Assembly (NCBI RefSeq): GCF_030817655.1
Contig: NZ_JAUSZM010000003.1
Coordinates: 10,106,001-10,170,000, forward strand
Length of the DNA: 64,000 nt
Direction of reading: 5' to 3'
Source of the DNA: Streptomyces sp. V4I2
GTDB taxonomy: Bacteria > Actinomycetota > Actinomycetes > Streptomycetales > Streptomycetaceae
Shown: in pieces, positions 1 to 8,526 of the stretch
How positions within the stretch are numbered: position 1 is the first letter of the stretch
How the letters are laid out: each line of letters begins with the position of its first letter
Notes under the pieces: generated by a model
Seen by the model: only the letters and a program-made list of their open reading frames with translations
What the model was told of the DNA's origin: nothing
The model's database searches: none
Position numbers and translations under genes: made by a program

Positions 1-503
1 GCCACCGCGACCGTCTTGTGCGCCACCACCCAGATCCGCTCCCTGGGGAAGCGGTCCATCTCCTGGGGGAAACCGACCGACGGATTGAGCGCGCGGTACC
101 CGGCGTCCTGCAGGGCCCGGGTGACGCTGCGGGCGGCGTGGTTGGCCTGTTCGTCGGTCTGGTGGAACTCCTGGTTGGCCACGCTGCGGGCGGGGGAGCG
201 GCAGTTGTCGCGGTTCATCCGGACCGCCATCGCGATCAGGGTGCGGGTGCCGGGCAGTGCGGACTGCGCGTGCTCGCGCTCGCCGGCCAGGTCGGGGTGG
301 TCCAGGCTGACCGCGGCCGCGTCGTCCGCACCGGCCGCCAGGCACAGCTCGCGCAGCCAGGCCGCGTCGATCACCGCCGGAGGGTTCACCGCGTCACCGG
401 CCCTGCGCCGGGCGAGTACGGCCTGCACCGACGGGTGGGCAGCCAGCTTCGCCGGAAGCCTGGGATCCCTCGGTTGCCCCTCGACATCGCGCGCGGCAGT
501 CAT
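1..503 (-). CDS. 4Fe-4S protein, epoxyqueuosine-reductase-like (partial, runs off left edge)
   Basis: Translated from the complement, this frame stays open to the window edge, giving about 167 N-terminal residues. It resembles the N-terminal half of actinobacterial 4Fe-4S proteins related to the corrinoid/iron-sulfur enzyme QueG. Shared stretches include 'AMAVRMNRDNCRSPARS' and 'GFPQEMDRFPRERIWVVAHK'. The cysteine-rich ferredoxin-like half lies beyond the edge, so the metal ligands cannot be checked. The ATG at 503 is preceded by AGGAG at a good distance. Two identical palindromic operators sit 50-85 bp upstream, so a TetR-type repressor probably controls it. The family match is from memory of close homologues, and the exact reaction is unknown. 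Such Streptomyces proteins are often annotated epoxyqueuosine reductase without proof of a role in queuosine synthesis. Confidence 0.72.
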   Translation of the reverse strand, partial: MTAARDVEGQPRDPRLPAKLAAHPSVQAVLARRRAGDAVNPPAVIDAAWLRELCLAAGADDAAAVSLDHPDLAGEREHAQSALPGTRTLIAMAVRMNRDNCRSPARSVANQEFHQTDEQANHAARSVTRALQDAGYRALNPSVGFPQEMDRFPRERIWVVAHKTVAV

Positions 504-550
504 CCGATACTCCTAGGGATTCGGGTTTTGAGGCTCGTCTCTTGGACGAA

Positions 551-587
551 AAACCGATCAGTTTCACCACCGTAAACCGATCAGTTT
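551..587. promoter_or_regulatory. Two identical 14-bp palindromic operators
   Basis: AAACCGATCAGTTT occurs twice, at 551-564 and 574-587. The sites are 23 bp apart, about two helical turns. Each copy is a near-perfect palindrome (AAAC-x-GATC-x-GTTT), and read on the minus strand it is AAACTGATCGGTTT, a shape common among TetR-family operators. The pair lies between the start of the QueG-like gene (503) and a stretch without genes, so it most likely controls that gene. Confidence 0.72.
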
Positions 588-872
588 CCGCACGCAAGCT
601 CAAACGGCAGGCCCTCCCCGATCCGCGCCCCTTCGTCCGGTACCGCAACAGGCCCGTAGCCGGTACTCACGTCGGCGGCAGGGTGTCCGGCCCTGATCCC
701 CGCTCCCTCGGAGGGTGCTCCAGCGGCGTGCCGGTCCCCGTGTGGCAGGACGTGGTCGGGGGCGGCCGGGACCCCGAAGGGTGCGATGTCCTCGCGGGCG
801 TGAACGCCGGGCCCCTCGCGAAAGCCCCGCTGAACGGTACGTCCAGGCGCGGAGTGAGAATCCGCTCCGGGG
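588..872. other. Intergenic, no gene recognised
   Basis: This is GC-rich sequence between the operator pair and the 3' end of the TetR gene. Open frames exist on both strands, but none has a convincing start or any recognisable family. I see no clear terminator. Confidence 0.5.
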
Positions 873-1502
873 TCACGTCACATTCGCGAACCCCGCAACC
901 GGCTCCTCCCCGGCTCGCCATCCCGTCACCAACGCCCGCAGTGCCCGCTCGTAGCAGTCGGCGACCGCGAGCCCCTGCGGCTCGTTGCCCGACAGCACCA
1001 GGGAGACCAGGCCGTGGGCCATTCCCCAGACCGACAGTGCGATGACCTCGGGGTCGGACGCGGAACTGAACTGCCCGGCCCGCTGCCCGCGGCTCACGGC
1101 GTCGACGAGGGGCCGGTACGTCTCGACGGTCTCGCGCGGCCTGTCCGAGTCGGACGGGCACTGGGCACTGCGGTCGGAGAAGAGGATCGCGTAGAGATGT
1201 GGGTTGGCGACGGCGTATTCGCGATAGGCGAGCCCGATGCGGATCACGTCGCCGGCCGGGTCGTCCGTCGGATGCAGGGTGGCCAGGCGCTCGACGAAGA
1301 GCCGCACGGCCTCCTGGTACAGGCTGCTGAGCAGGCCGGCCTTGCTGCCGAACAGCGAGTAGACCGCCGTGGTCGAGGTCTTCGCGTCCGCCGCGAGCTG
1401 TCGCAGGCTCAGCGCGGCCGTGCCGCGGTCGAAGACCGTGGCGGCCGCGCGGTGCAGGAGCCGGAGCCGGAGCGCTTCGTCATGTGTCTTGAGCCTGGCC
1501 AT
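873..1502 (-). CDS. TetR/AcrR family transcriptional regulator
   Basis: A 209-residue one-component repressor. The N-terminal helix-turn-helix is at about residues 8-55 ('LSLRQLAADAKTSTTAVYSLFGSKAGLL'-like region, residues about 31-55). The C-terminal helical ligand domain contains 'AYREYAVANPHLYAILFSD', typical of the WHG-type TetR C-domain. I chose the ATG at 1502 ('MARLKTHDEA'); a TTG 18 bp upstream is in frame but less likely. It diverges from the haloalkane dehalogenase gene across about 200 bp, so it may regulate that gene and itself. The AAACTGATCGGTTT operators at 551-587 lie beyond its 3' end, so nothing shows it binds them. Confidence 0.9.
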   Translation of the reverse strand: MARLKTHDEALRLRLLHRAAATVFDRGTAALSLRQLAADAKTSTTAVYSLFGSKAGLLSSLYQEAVRLFVERLATLHPTDDPAGDVIRIGLAYREYAVANPHLYAILFSDRSAQCPSDSDRPRETVETYRPLVDAVSRGQRAGQFSSASDPEVIALSVWGMAHGLVSLVLSGNEPQGLAVADCYERALRALVTGWRAGEEPVAGFANVT

Positions 1503-1715
1503 GGCGCCAGCATATTGCAACAGCGTTACGAATGCCCCCTCGGTGACGCATCGAGCTGCGGTCGGTTGGTGCTACCCACCCAGGGTCGCGCCAACCTTGA
1601 AACGGGTCTTCCTCGAATAATGCCAGGTCAGCACGAGGCGATCGATGCCCGTCCGGTCAGGTGGCACGCGAACGGGTTTGGAGTGAGCAATGAAAACGCT
1701 GTTATGGTTCCTCGC
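1503..1715. promoter_or_regulatory. Divergent promoter region tetR / haloalkane dehalogenase
   Basis: About 210 bp separate the two divergent starts. A weak dyad (GCAAC-N3-GTTAC, about 1517-1530) lies just upstream of the regulator start and could be part of an operator. No strong Shine-Dalgarno precedes the dehalogenase ATG at 1716. GGAG occurs near 1680, which would fit the in-frame ATG at 1704 only poorly. Confidence 0.35.
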
Positions 1716-2645
1716 ATGGACTACGAACGAACACCTGACGAGCGCTTCGTCGGCCTCCCCGACTGGCCGTACGAGCCTCGGTACGCCACGGTCGGTGAGG
1801 GCCTGCGCATGCACTACATCGACGAGGGGCCGGCCGACGGCCCGGTCGTGGTCCTCGCTCACGGCGAGCCGACTTGGGGCTACCTCTACCGCAAGATGAT
1901 TCCCGGGTTGGTGGCAGCCGGCCGACGCGTCCTGGTTCCCGACCTGATCGGATTCGGCCGCTCCGACAAGCCGGTCGACCGGGCCGCGTACACCTACGAG
2001 TCTCACGTGGGCTGGACCGGCGCCTGGCTGGACCAGCTCGACCTGGCGGACATCACCCTGTTCGGTCAGGACTGGGGCGGGTTCGTCTTCCTCGTGCACG
2101 TCGGGGTCACACCCGACCGTTTCGCGGCCGTGGTCGCCGCCAACACCGGCCTGACCGACCCGGACGTCATGGCCGCGTTCACTCCGGAGGACTTCGCGCA
2201 TGCGGCCGGCGCATTCCTGCGCTGGCGGGAGCAGTCCGAGTCGCCCGACCTGACCGCCTCGTGGGCGGTCGGCAGTCCCGACAGCGCCCTCAACCAGACC
2301 GTCCACGTCCTCACCGAGGAGGAAGCGGCCGCCTACGACGCCCCCTTCCCGTCCGAGCGGCACTTCGCCGGAGTGCGGCAGTTCCCGCACCTGGTGTCGC
2401 TCGACGCCACGGACCCGCCCGCCTCGATGTTGCGCCGCGCCTGGGCCGGGCTGGCAGCCTTCGAGAAGCCGTTCCTCACCGCCTTCGCCGATCACGAGGA
2501 CATCACGCTCATTTACGAGCAGCTCTTCCGCGCCCGCGTGCCGGGTGCGAAGGGGCGGGACCATGTGACGGTTCCCGACGCCGGTCACTTCCTGCAGGAG
2601 CAGCAGCCGGACCTGCTGGTCGATGCCATCCTCGGCCTCGGCTGA
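1716..2645 (+). CDS. Haloalkane dehalogenase (alpha/beta hydrolase, HLD-I type)
   Basis: A 309-residue cytosolic enzyme predicted to hydrolyse carbon-halogen bonds of haloalkanes to alcohol and halide. The hallmarks are visible. The oxyanion motif 'HGEPTW' is at 49-54. The nucleophile Asp119 in 'GQDWGG' is followed directly by the halide-binding Trp120. A candidate acid Asp259 is in 'FADHED', and the catalytic His291 is in 'GHFLQE'. The cap region lies around residues 150-225. The length is normal for the family. The Asp nucleophile followed by Trp separates it from epoxide hydrolases and plain esterases. The start could be ATG 1716 or ATG 1704. It faces a TetR gene that may control it. The natural substrate is unknown, since many actinobacterial members were assigned by sequence alone. 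Confidence 0.87.
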   Translation: MDYERTPDERFVGLPDWPYEPRYATVGEGLRMHYIDEGPADGPVVVLAHGEPTWGYLYRKMIPGLVAAGRRVLVPDLIGFGRSDKPVDRAAYTYESHVGWTGAWLDQLDLADITLFGQDWGGFVFLVHVGVTPDRFAAVVAANTGLTDPDVMAAFTPEDFAHAAGAFLRWREQSESPDLTASWAVGSPDSALNQTVHVLTEEEAAAYDAPFPSERHFAGVRQFPHLVSLDATDPPASMLRRAWAGLAAFEKPFLTAFADHEDITLIYEQLFRARVPGAKGRDHVTVPDAGHFLQEQQPDLLVDAILGLG

Positions 2646-3028
2646 CAGCCGGTCCTCGCGAGCACCCACCACACCGGCGAGCAGCGCGTCGGCCGGCAGT
2701 CCTGCGGATACCTCGGGGCTGGGCCGAGTCCCGACAGACCCTCGTCTTCCGGCACTTGCCCTCGCGGCCGGCGAGAGCGTCCTTGCCCGGCAGCCAGCCG
2801 AACCGCCGACGAGCGTACGACCAGCGCAGAGGTGTCTCCTTTGCGCCCGATGAGCCCAGGCTCATCAACTTCCTGAGCCGCCACGCCCTGTCGAACTCGG
2901 CCGGCTTCAGCTTCCCGCCCACCACTTCGAGCGCGGTGTTGCGGCGGACCGGTGGCGACCTGAACGCACTCCGCCACGACCCCGCCACACAGTCCTGCCC
3001 GGCGCTCGCCAACGATCCAGGAGAAATC
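2646..3028. other. Intergenic, 383 bp, no gene recognised
   Basis: This lies between the dehalogenase and the MMPL gene. It can be read open on both strands in several frames, but no family is recognisable and no terminator stands out. The last 10 bp hold the AGGAGA ribosome site of the MMPL gene. Confidence 0.45.
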
Positions 3029-5206
3029 ATGTTTGACAGCTTTGGGCGTCTGCTTCACCGGAGACGAAAGCCCCTGCTGGTACTGACCTTGCTGTTCGCC
3101 GTCCTGTCCGGGGCCTACGGTGCCGGTGTCTTCGGCTCCCTGACACCGCTCGGCTTCCAAGACCCCGGCTCCGACAGCCGGCACGCGGAAAAGATCGCTG
3201 AGAAGGCGTTCCCGCAGCGGACACCGGATGCCGTGATCGTCTACCGCGACGAGGACCGCACCGTCGATGACCCGTCGTTCCAGCAGGCGGTCGTCCAGCA
3301 GGTGGAGTCCCTGCCGAAGGCGGACGTGACCGGCTACCTGCACTTCTGGCAGACCAAGATGCCGGCGCAGGTCAGCCACGACCGGCACGCCACCTACGTC
3401 GCGCTGAACCTCCACGGCAACAGCGAGAAGGCCAAGGAGGACTCGTACAAGGCGATCAAGGACCAGATCCCGGCACCCGGCCTGGAGACCCTGCAGGGCG
3501 GAACCGTGCCCACCGGCTATCAGGCCGGTGAGAAGATCGAACACGACCTGAGGCACGCGGAAATCATCTCGGCCCCCGTGCTCTTCCTGTTCCTGTTGGT
3601 CGTGTTCGGCGGTCTGGTCGCGGCCGGACTTCCGCTGGTCGTCGGCGTGCTCTCCATCCTGGGCTCGATGGCCGTCCTGCGGGTCATCTCGAACATCACC
3701 GATGTGTCCGTGTTCGCCATGAGCCTGGTCACGATCCTGGGTCTCGCGGTCGCCATCGACTACGGCCTGCTGATCGTGAGCCGCTACCGCGAGGAACTGG
3801 AACGCGGCTACACCGGCGAAGCGGCGCTCGGGCGCACGATCGCCACGGCCGGGCGCACCGTGGTGATCTCCGGCACCACGGTCGCGGCGGCGCTGGCCGG
3901 CCTGACCCTCTTCCCGTCGACGTTCCTGAAGTCGATGTCGTACGGCGGTGTGGCCGCGGTCGTGCTGTCGGTGCTCTTCTCGCTGGTCGCGCTGCCCGCG
4001 GTGCTCGCCGTGCTGGGCCCGAAGGTCAATGCCTTCCCGCTGCGCCGCCGCAAGAAGGCCGTGCGCCCGACGGTGGCGGGCGAGGGTGCCTGGTACCGGT
4101 TCGGGCACGGAGTGATGCGGCGGCGGGGAGTCGTGTTGGTGGGCGCGGTGGGCCTGCTGCTGACGCTCGCCCTGCCGTTCTCCAAGATCGAATTCGGCTC
4201 CATCAACGCACAGCAGCTGCCGAGCAGTTCCGAGGGCCGCCAGGTCTTCAACACCATGGAGCGCGACTTCGACGGCGACGCGGTGAAGTCCATCGACTCG
4301 CTGCTCGTGCTGAAGTCCGACGCGACCTCGAAGGAGCAGGGCGCGGCGCTCCAGGCGTACGCTGAGCGGCTCGGCGCCACCGAGGGCGCGAAGACGGCCC
4401 GAATCACCGGCGCCGAGGGCACCACGGCCCGGGTGTCGGTCACCTTCGACGGCAACGCGATCTCGACCCATGCGCGCGACCTGGTGAACCGGCTCAAGGA
4501 CGTCCCCGAACCGCCGGGCGCCCACGCGTACTTCGGCGGTGAGTCGGCGGTCTACGACGACACCCTGGACGCACTCGGCGAGACCCTGCCGTGGATGCTG
4601 CTCTACATCGCGGTGATGACGTACATCCTGCTGTTCCTCGCGTTCGGCTCGGTGCTGCTGCCGCTGAAGGCGATCGCGATGAACCTGCTGTCGCTGTCCG
4701 CGACCTTCGGCGTGCTCGTCTGGATCTTCCAGGACGGCCATCTGAACGGCCTGCTCGGCTTCGATCCGACGGGCAACATCGAGCCCAACATGCCGATCAT
4801 GCTGTTCGCGCTGATCTTCGGACTCTCCATGGACTACGAGGTGTTCCTGGTGTCCCGGATGCGGGAGCAGTACGACCAGCTGAACGACAGCACGGAGGCC
4901 GTGGCGACCGGGCTGCAGTCCATCGGCCGCCTGGTCGTGAGCGCCGCGTTGCTGATGTGCGTGCCGCTCGCGGCGATCGGGATGAGCGATGTGCTGACCA
5001 TGAAGCTCTTCGGCGTCGGCATGGTGTTCGCGGTCCTGGTGGACGTACTGGTGGTGCGCATCCTGCTGGGGTCGGCCGTCATGAAGCTGATGGGCAGGGC
5101 GGCTTGGTGGGCCCCGGGCCCGCTGGCCCGCTTCTACACGCGGTACGGCATCAAGGAGGGCGACGTGCCGGCCGACACCGACAAGCCGGTTCCCGTCGGG
5201 GTCTGA
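3029..5206 (+). CDS. MMPL family RND transporter
   Basis: A 725-residue inner-membrane transporter of the MmpL/RND superfamily, predicted to export lipids, polyketides or other hydrophobic molecules using the proton gradient. It has the classic duplicated layout: TM1 (about 15-35), an extracytoplasmic domain (about 40-180), a five-helix bundle (180-345), a second loop (380-520) and a second bundle (530-700). The proton-relay Asp-Tyr pairs of TM4 and TM10 are present: Asp244-Tyr245 in 'AIDYGLLIVSRYREE' and Asp602-Tyr603 in 'GLSMDYEVFLVSRMRE'. The ATG at 3029 follows AGGAGA at ideal spacing. It is a single transcription unit closed by a strong hairpin at 5219-5256. Substrate cannot be inferred because the neighbours are not lipid or polyketide genes. 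Confidence 0.93.
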   Translation: MFDSFGRLLHRRRKPLLVLTLLFAVLSGAYGAGVFGSLTPLGFQDPGSDSRHAEKIAEKAFPQRTPDAVIVYRDEDRTVDDPSFQQAVVQQVESLPKADVTGYLHFWQTKMPAQVSHDRHATYVALNLHGNSEKAKEDSYKAIKDQIPAPGLETLQGGTVPTGYQAGEKIEHDLRHAEIISAPVLFLFLLVVFGGLVAAGLPLVVGVLSILGSMAVLRVISNITDVSVFAMSLVTILGLAVAIDYGLLIVSRYREELERGYTGEAALGRTIATAGRTVVISGTTVAAALAGLTLFPSTFLKSMSYGGVAAVVLSVLFSLVALPAVLAVLGPKVNAFPLRRRKKAVRPTVAGEGAWYRFGHGVMRRRGVVLVGAVGLLLTLALPFSKIEFGSINAQQLPSSSEGRQVFNTMERDFDGDAVKSIDSLLVLKSDATSKEQGAALQAYAERLGATEGAKTARITGAEGTTARVSVTFDGNAISTHARDLVNRLKDVPEPPGAHAYFGGESAVYDDTLDALGETLPWMLLYIAVMTYILLFLAFGSVLLPLKAIAMNLLSLSATFGVLVWIFQDGHLNGLLGFDPTGNIEPNMPIMLFALIFGLSMDYEVFLVSRMREQYDQLNDSTEAVATGLQSIGRLVVSAALLMCVPLAAIGMSDVLTMKLFGVGMVFAVLVDVLVVRILLGSAVMKLMGRAAWWAPGPLARFYTRYGIKEGDVPADTDKPVPVGV

Positions 5207-5218
5207 ACCCGGCGAAGA

Positions 5219-5256
5219 GGGGCCGAAGTGCCTTCCCCCCGAGGCACTTCGGCCCC
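5219..5256 (+). terminator. Transcription terminator of the MMPL gene
   Basis: A perfect 14-bp stem, GGGGCCGAAGTGCC / GGCACTTCGGCCCC, with a 10-nt loop, 13 bp after the MMPL stop codon. There is no U-tract, as is usual in Streptomyces terminators. Confidence 0.88.
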
Positions 5257-5496
5257 TGTCGCGTCTTCGCGGCGTGAGCGGGGCCGTGCGTGGCGAGTCC
5301 GGGCAGAGCGGCGTTCGGGCCGGTGCTCGTCAGGCTTCGACGGCTGCACAGGGGGAGGGTGGGCAGCCAAGTCGCGTCGTGGGCACCGTCAGCGAGGGTC
5401 TGTGTGAGCCAGACCACACGCCGGGGGTGCATAGCGGGGTAGGGGTCAGTGTCTTTATGAAGGTGTAGGGGCGTGTTGAGGTAAGGGACGACGCTG

Positions 5497-6003
5497 ATGG
5501 GGCAGTTGCGGGCCGACGAGTTCGACCGGTTCGTGACGGCTCGGTGGTCGGCGTTGCTTCACCTGGCGCGGCTGCTCACCGGTGGAGACCGGCACCGGGC
5601 CGAGGATCTGCTGCAGGAGGCGCTGGTCAAGCTGTGGTTCGCCTGGCCGAAGGTGGGCGAGCAGGCGCCCGAGGCGTATGTGCGCAGGGTTCTGGCCCGT
5701 GCCGCGGCTCGATCGTCACGGCGTCGATGGTGGGGCGAGCACCCCGTGGACCAGCTGCCCGACCCGCCCGAGGTGGGAGACGAGACCGCCGCCGTGGACG
5801 AACGGACCCGGTTGGAGGCCATGTTGGCGCTGCTGCCGGCACGTCAGCGGGCCGCGGTGGTGCTGCGCTACTACCAGGATCTGCCCGAGCGGCACGTCGC
5901 GGAGGTGCTGGGGTGTCCGGTGGGCACCGCCCGTTCCCTCACAGCACGCGGCGTCGCACGGTTGCGGCAGCTTCTTGCCGAGGCAGTCGAGCCGGTGGAG
6001 TGA
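5497..6003 (+). CDS. SigE-family ECF RNA polymerase sigma factor
   Basis: A 168-residue sigma factor of the actinobacterial SigE-like ECF group. Region 2 is at about 8-72 ('RAEDLLQEALVKLWFAW') and region 4 at about 108-160 ('LPARQRAAVVLRYYQDL', then helix-turn-helix 'HVAEVLGCPVGTARSLTARG'). It directs RNA polymerase core to a small regulon. The ATG at 5497 gives the expected length and lies after a purine-rich GTAAGGGA. The next gene (6014) starts 10 bp after the stop, so the two are one operon. By analogy the downstream membrane protein could modulate the sigma factor, but it lacks a recognisable anti-sigma zinc motif. Confidence 0.9.
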   Translation: MGQLRADEFDRFVTARWSALLHLARLLTGGDRHRAEDLLQEALVKLWFAWPKVGEQAPEAYVRRVLARAAARSSRRRWWGEHPVDQLPDPPEVGDETAAVDERTRLEAMLALLPARQRAAVVLRYYQDLPERHVAEVLGCPVGTARSLTARGVARLRQLLAEAVEPVE

Positions 6004-6013
6004 AGAAGGAGCC

Positions 6014-6499
6014 ATGGATCACTTCGAGCAGGACCTGGCACGCATGATGCGTGACAGCCACAAGGACACGCCCTATGAGGACCGGCACCGATACCGGCTG
6101 CAAGCCGGTGTTCGCGCCCGACAGCGGGCCCGGACGGCCTGGATGGCCACCGGATCCGTGCTGACCGTTGCCGGACTCGGCGTCGGACTGATGGTCATGC
6201 CGAGCTCATTCGCCCAGGGCGGGTCTGCCGACCCTCAGCATCGCCCCGTCGCCTCTGCCGAGTCGGCCCCGATGCCGTCGACGGCCCGCTCCGCCTCCAC
6301 TGCCAAGGGGGTGCCGATGCCGAGCTGCACGTCGACCACCGGGCCGGTGCCGATGCCGTCGACGGTCCGACCCGCCTCCACCGCCAAGGGGGTGCCGATG
6401 CCGAGCTGCACGTCGACCACCAGGCCGGTGCCGATGCCGTACCGCCCCTCAACGCCCGAGCCGGTCCCGATGCCCTCACGGACCTCAACCACCAGGTAG
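6014..6499 (+). CDS. Single-pass membrane protein with PMPS/Cys repeats, sigma-factor operon partner
   Basis: A 161-residue protein with an N-terminal cytosolic segment (1-40, Arg-rich at 26-42), one transmembrane helix (about 44-63, 'TGSVLTVAGLGVGLMVMP') and an outside tail of low complexity. The tail contains two tandem 27-residue units ('GVPMPSCTSTTGPVP' within each) plus a degenerate third, rich in Pro-Met-Pro-Ser and Thr, with one Cys per full unit. The ATG at 6014 follows AAGAAGGA. The topology matches many proteins encoded after SigE-family sigma factors, which may tether or inhibit the sigma factor, but no ZAS or other known anti-sigma domain is visible. Thr/Ser/Pro-rich outside tails are plausible O-mannosylation targets, and a protein mannosyltransferase gene follows. 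That link is inference. Confidence 0.72.
   Translation: MDHFEQDLARMMRDSHKDTPYEDRHRYRLQAGVRARQRARTAWMATGSVLTVAGLGVGLMVMPSSFAQGGSADPQHRPVASAESAPMPSTARSASTAKGVPMPSCTSTTGPVPMPSTVRPASTAKGVPMPSCTSTTRPVPMPYRPSTPEPVPMPSRTSTTR
6271..6432 (+). repeat. 81-bp imperfect tandem repeat, two copies
   Basis: Units at 6271-6351 and 6352-6432 are nearly identical. A third partial unit begins at 6433 (GATGCCGTACC). The period of 27 codons keeps the reading frame, so copy number can change without breaking the protein. Confidence 0.85.
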
Positions 6500-6628
6500 C
6501 GCCTTGGCCAGGTCAAGCGGTCCTCGATGGGTCGGGGCTGCTTGAGCCGGCGTGACTACCACCGACCACCGACCGCCGGGCAGCTGATCCCCACTAGTCC
6601 TGCTCTCGACGAGTTGAAAGCTGACCAC

Positions 6629-8347
6629 GTGATCCGTGAGAACGCGTCGGCCATTGTCGACGTACCGCGGAAGGCGGCGAATCGCCGGCCGACCTCCTGG
6701 GAGCGGCGGCTGCGCCTGTTCGGGTATGTGGAGCGTCCGCGTACGTCCGTGCGTGACCGCCTGGTGGTGCCCTTTCCCGAAACCGGGTCACGTGTGTGGC
6801 GCACGCTGGGGCTGTCCCCGGTGGGGTCGGGTCGGCCGGCGCGCTGGTCGGGGTGGGGCGGGCCGCTGCTGGTGGCGCTCCTGGCCGGGCTGCTGCGCGT
6901 GTGGCGTCTGGGCCGGCCGCACGACCTCGTCTTCGACGAGACGTACTACGCCAAGGACGCCTGGTCCTTGCTGCGGCTCGGCTACGAGAGCACCTGGCCG
7001 GACCGTAAGATCGCCGACCCGCAGATCCTGGCCGACCCCCAGGTGATCCCGCTCTCCGACACCGGGGCATTCGTCGCGCACCCGCCGACGGGCAAGTGGG
7101 TGATCGCCCTCGGCGAGTGGATGTTCGGCCTCACCCCCTTCGGCTGGCGCTTCATGACAGCGGTGCTGGGCACGCTGTCGGTGCTGATGCTGTGCCGCAT
7201 AGGACGGCGCCTGTTCCGCTCGACACTGCTGGGCTGCCTGGCCGGCGCCCTGATGGCGGTGGACGGCCTGCACTACGTGATGAGCCGCACCGCTCTGCTC
7301 GACCTCGTCGTCATGTTCTTCGTACTGGCGGCGTTCGGCTGCCTGCTCATCGACCGCGACCAGGCGCGGGCCCGGATCGCGGCAGCCCTCCCGGCTGACG
7401 CGGATGGTCGTCCGGACGCGCACACCGGTGACCATGCCGGGACTGGACTGCGTCCCTGGCGGCTAGCCGCCGGCCTCTTCCTGGGACTGGCGGCCTCCAC
7501 CAAATGGAACGGCCTGTACTTCCTCGCCTTCTTCGTGATCCTCACCTTGCTGTGGGACGTCGGCGCCCGCCGCGTCGCCGGGGCGCGCCGCCCCTATCGG
7601 GCGGTGCTGCGCAAGGACCTCGGCTGGTCGGTGGTGTCCCTGCTCCCGGTCGCTGTCGTGACGTATCTGGCGACCTGGACCGGCTGGTTCCTGTCCGAGA
7701 ACGGCTACGGACGACACTGGGCGGACGGCCGCGGCGGCACCTGGTCCTGGATCCCGGCCCCGCTCCGCAGCCTGTGGCACTACGAGTACGGCGTCTACCA
7801 GTTCAATGTGGGGCTGCACACTCCCCACAAGTACGAGTCCAACCCCTGGAGTTGGCTGGTCCTGGGCCGTCCTGTGCTGTTCCACTACGAATCGCCGAAA
7901 CCCGGGACCGACGGCTGCCACACGACCGCCGACTGCTCGCAGACCGTCCTGGCCCTGGGCACACCGCTCCTGTGGTGGTCGGCCTGCTGCGCCCTCGTGT
8001 ATCTGCTCTATCGGTGGGCGCTGCGCCGCGACTGGCGCGCCGGCGCCGTCCTGTGCGCCGCGGGCGCCGGTTACCTGCCCTGGTTCCTCTACCAGGACCG
8101 CACGATCTTCTCCTTCTACGCCGTCGTCTTCGTGCCGTACCTGTGGCTGGCCGTGGCGATGATGCTGGGCGCGCTGCTGGGCCCGCCGGGCACGCAGGAA
8201 AGACGCCGCAAACGCGGTGCGGTGGCCGCAGGCGCGCTGGTGCTGCTCAGCACCTGGAACTTCATCTACTTCTTCCCCGTCTACACGGGTCAGACGATTC
8301 CATATCCCAGTTGGCACACCAGAATGTGGCTCGAGACCTGGATGTGA
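6629..8347 (+). CDS. pmt: Dolichyl-phosphate-mannose--protein mannosyltransferase (GT39)
   Basis: About 572 residues, a polytopic membrane glycosyltransferase. It transfers mannose from polyprenyl-phosphate-mannose to Ser/Thr of secreted proteins on the outer face of the membrane. The catalytic acidic pair is in the first loop ('VFDETYYAKDAW'). Also diagnostic are 'HPPTGKWVI', 'GWRFMTAVLGTLSVLMLCRI', 'STKWNGLYF' and the aromatic C-terminal stretch 'PWFLYQDRTIFSFYAVVF'. It is clearly related to, but more diverged than, the usual Streptomyces Pmt, so it may be a second copy. I prefer the GTG at 6629 because the distance to 'TSWERRLRLFGY' matches homologues; an in-frame ATG at 6527 would add 34 residues of non-conserved sequence. 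A nearby upstream gene encodes a Thr/Ser-rich exported tail. Confidence 0.92.
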   Translation: MIRENASAIVDVPRKAANRRPTSWERRLRLFGYVERPRTSVRDRLVVPFPETGSRVWRTLGLSPVGSGRPARWSGWGGPLLVALLAGLLRVWRLGRPHDLVFDETYYAKDAWSLLRLGYESTWPDRKIADPQILADPQVIPLSDTGAFVAHPPTGKWVIALGEWMFGLTPFGWRFMTAVLGTLSVLMLCRIGRRLFRSTLLGCLAGALMAVDGLHYVMSRTALLDLVVMFFVLAAFGCLLIDRDQARARIAAALPADADGRPDAHTGDHAGTGLRPWRLAAGLFLGLAASTKWNGLYFLAFFVILTLLWDVGARRVAGARRPYRAVLRKDLGWSVVSLLPVAVVTYLATWTGWFLSENGYGRHWADGRGGTWSWIPAPLRSLWHYEYGVYQFNVGLHTPHKYESNPWSWLVLGRPVLFHYESPKPGTDGCHTTADCSQTVLALGTPLLWWSACCALVYLLYRWALRRDWRAGAVLCAAGAGYLPWFLYQDRTIFSFYAVVFVPYLWLAVAMMLGALLGPPGTQERRRKRGAVAAGALVLLSTWNFIYFFPVYTGQTIPYPSWHTRMWLETWM

Positions 8348-8369
8348 GCTGGACTACCAGGCGGAGCGC

Positions 8370-8526
8370 CCACGAGCGGAGCTTGTTGGGATTGAGGACG
8401 GCCCAGATGCGATGGATCCGGTCGCCCATGACGTCGAACGCCATCACCGATACGGTGACGCCGCCCCGTCGAGCCACCAGCCCCGGCCGGCCGTTGACCG
8501 TACGTTCCACCAGCGTTACGCCGGGC
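8370..8526 (-). pseudogene. C-terminal fragment of a SigJ-type ECF sigma factor
   Basis: On the minus strand 'VNGRPGLVARRGGVTVSVMA' and 'DRIHRIWAVLNPNKLRSW' match the end of the SnoaL-like C-terminal domain of SigJ-family sigma factors. Regions 2 and 4 are absent, so this is a fossil of a gene's 3' end. On the plus strand just beyond it (about 8540-8643) a short frame ending 'RRVVDTAAALKAGRAA' looks like the tail of a flavodoxin-like reductase, with low certainty. Confidence 0.68.

Noticed and set aside
3808..4741. Long minus-strand open frames opposite the MMPL gene
   Set aside because: They are the antisense of a high-GC coding sequence with low-complexity His/Gln/Arg products; the plus-strand frame has clear MMPL motifs.
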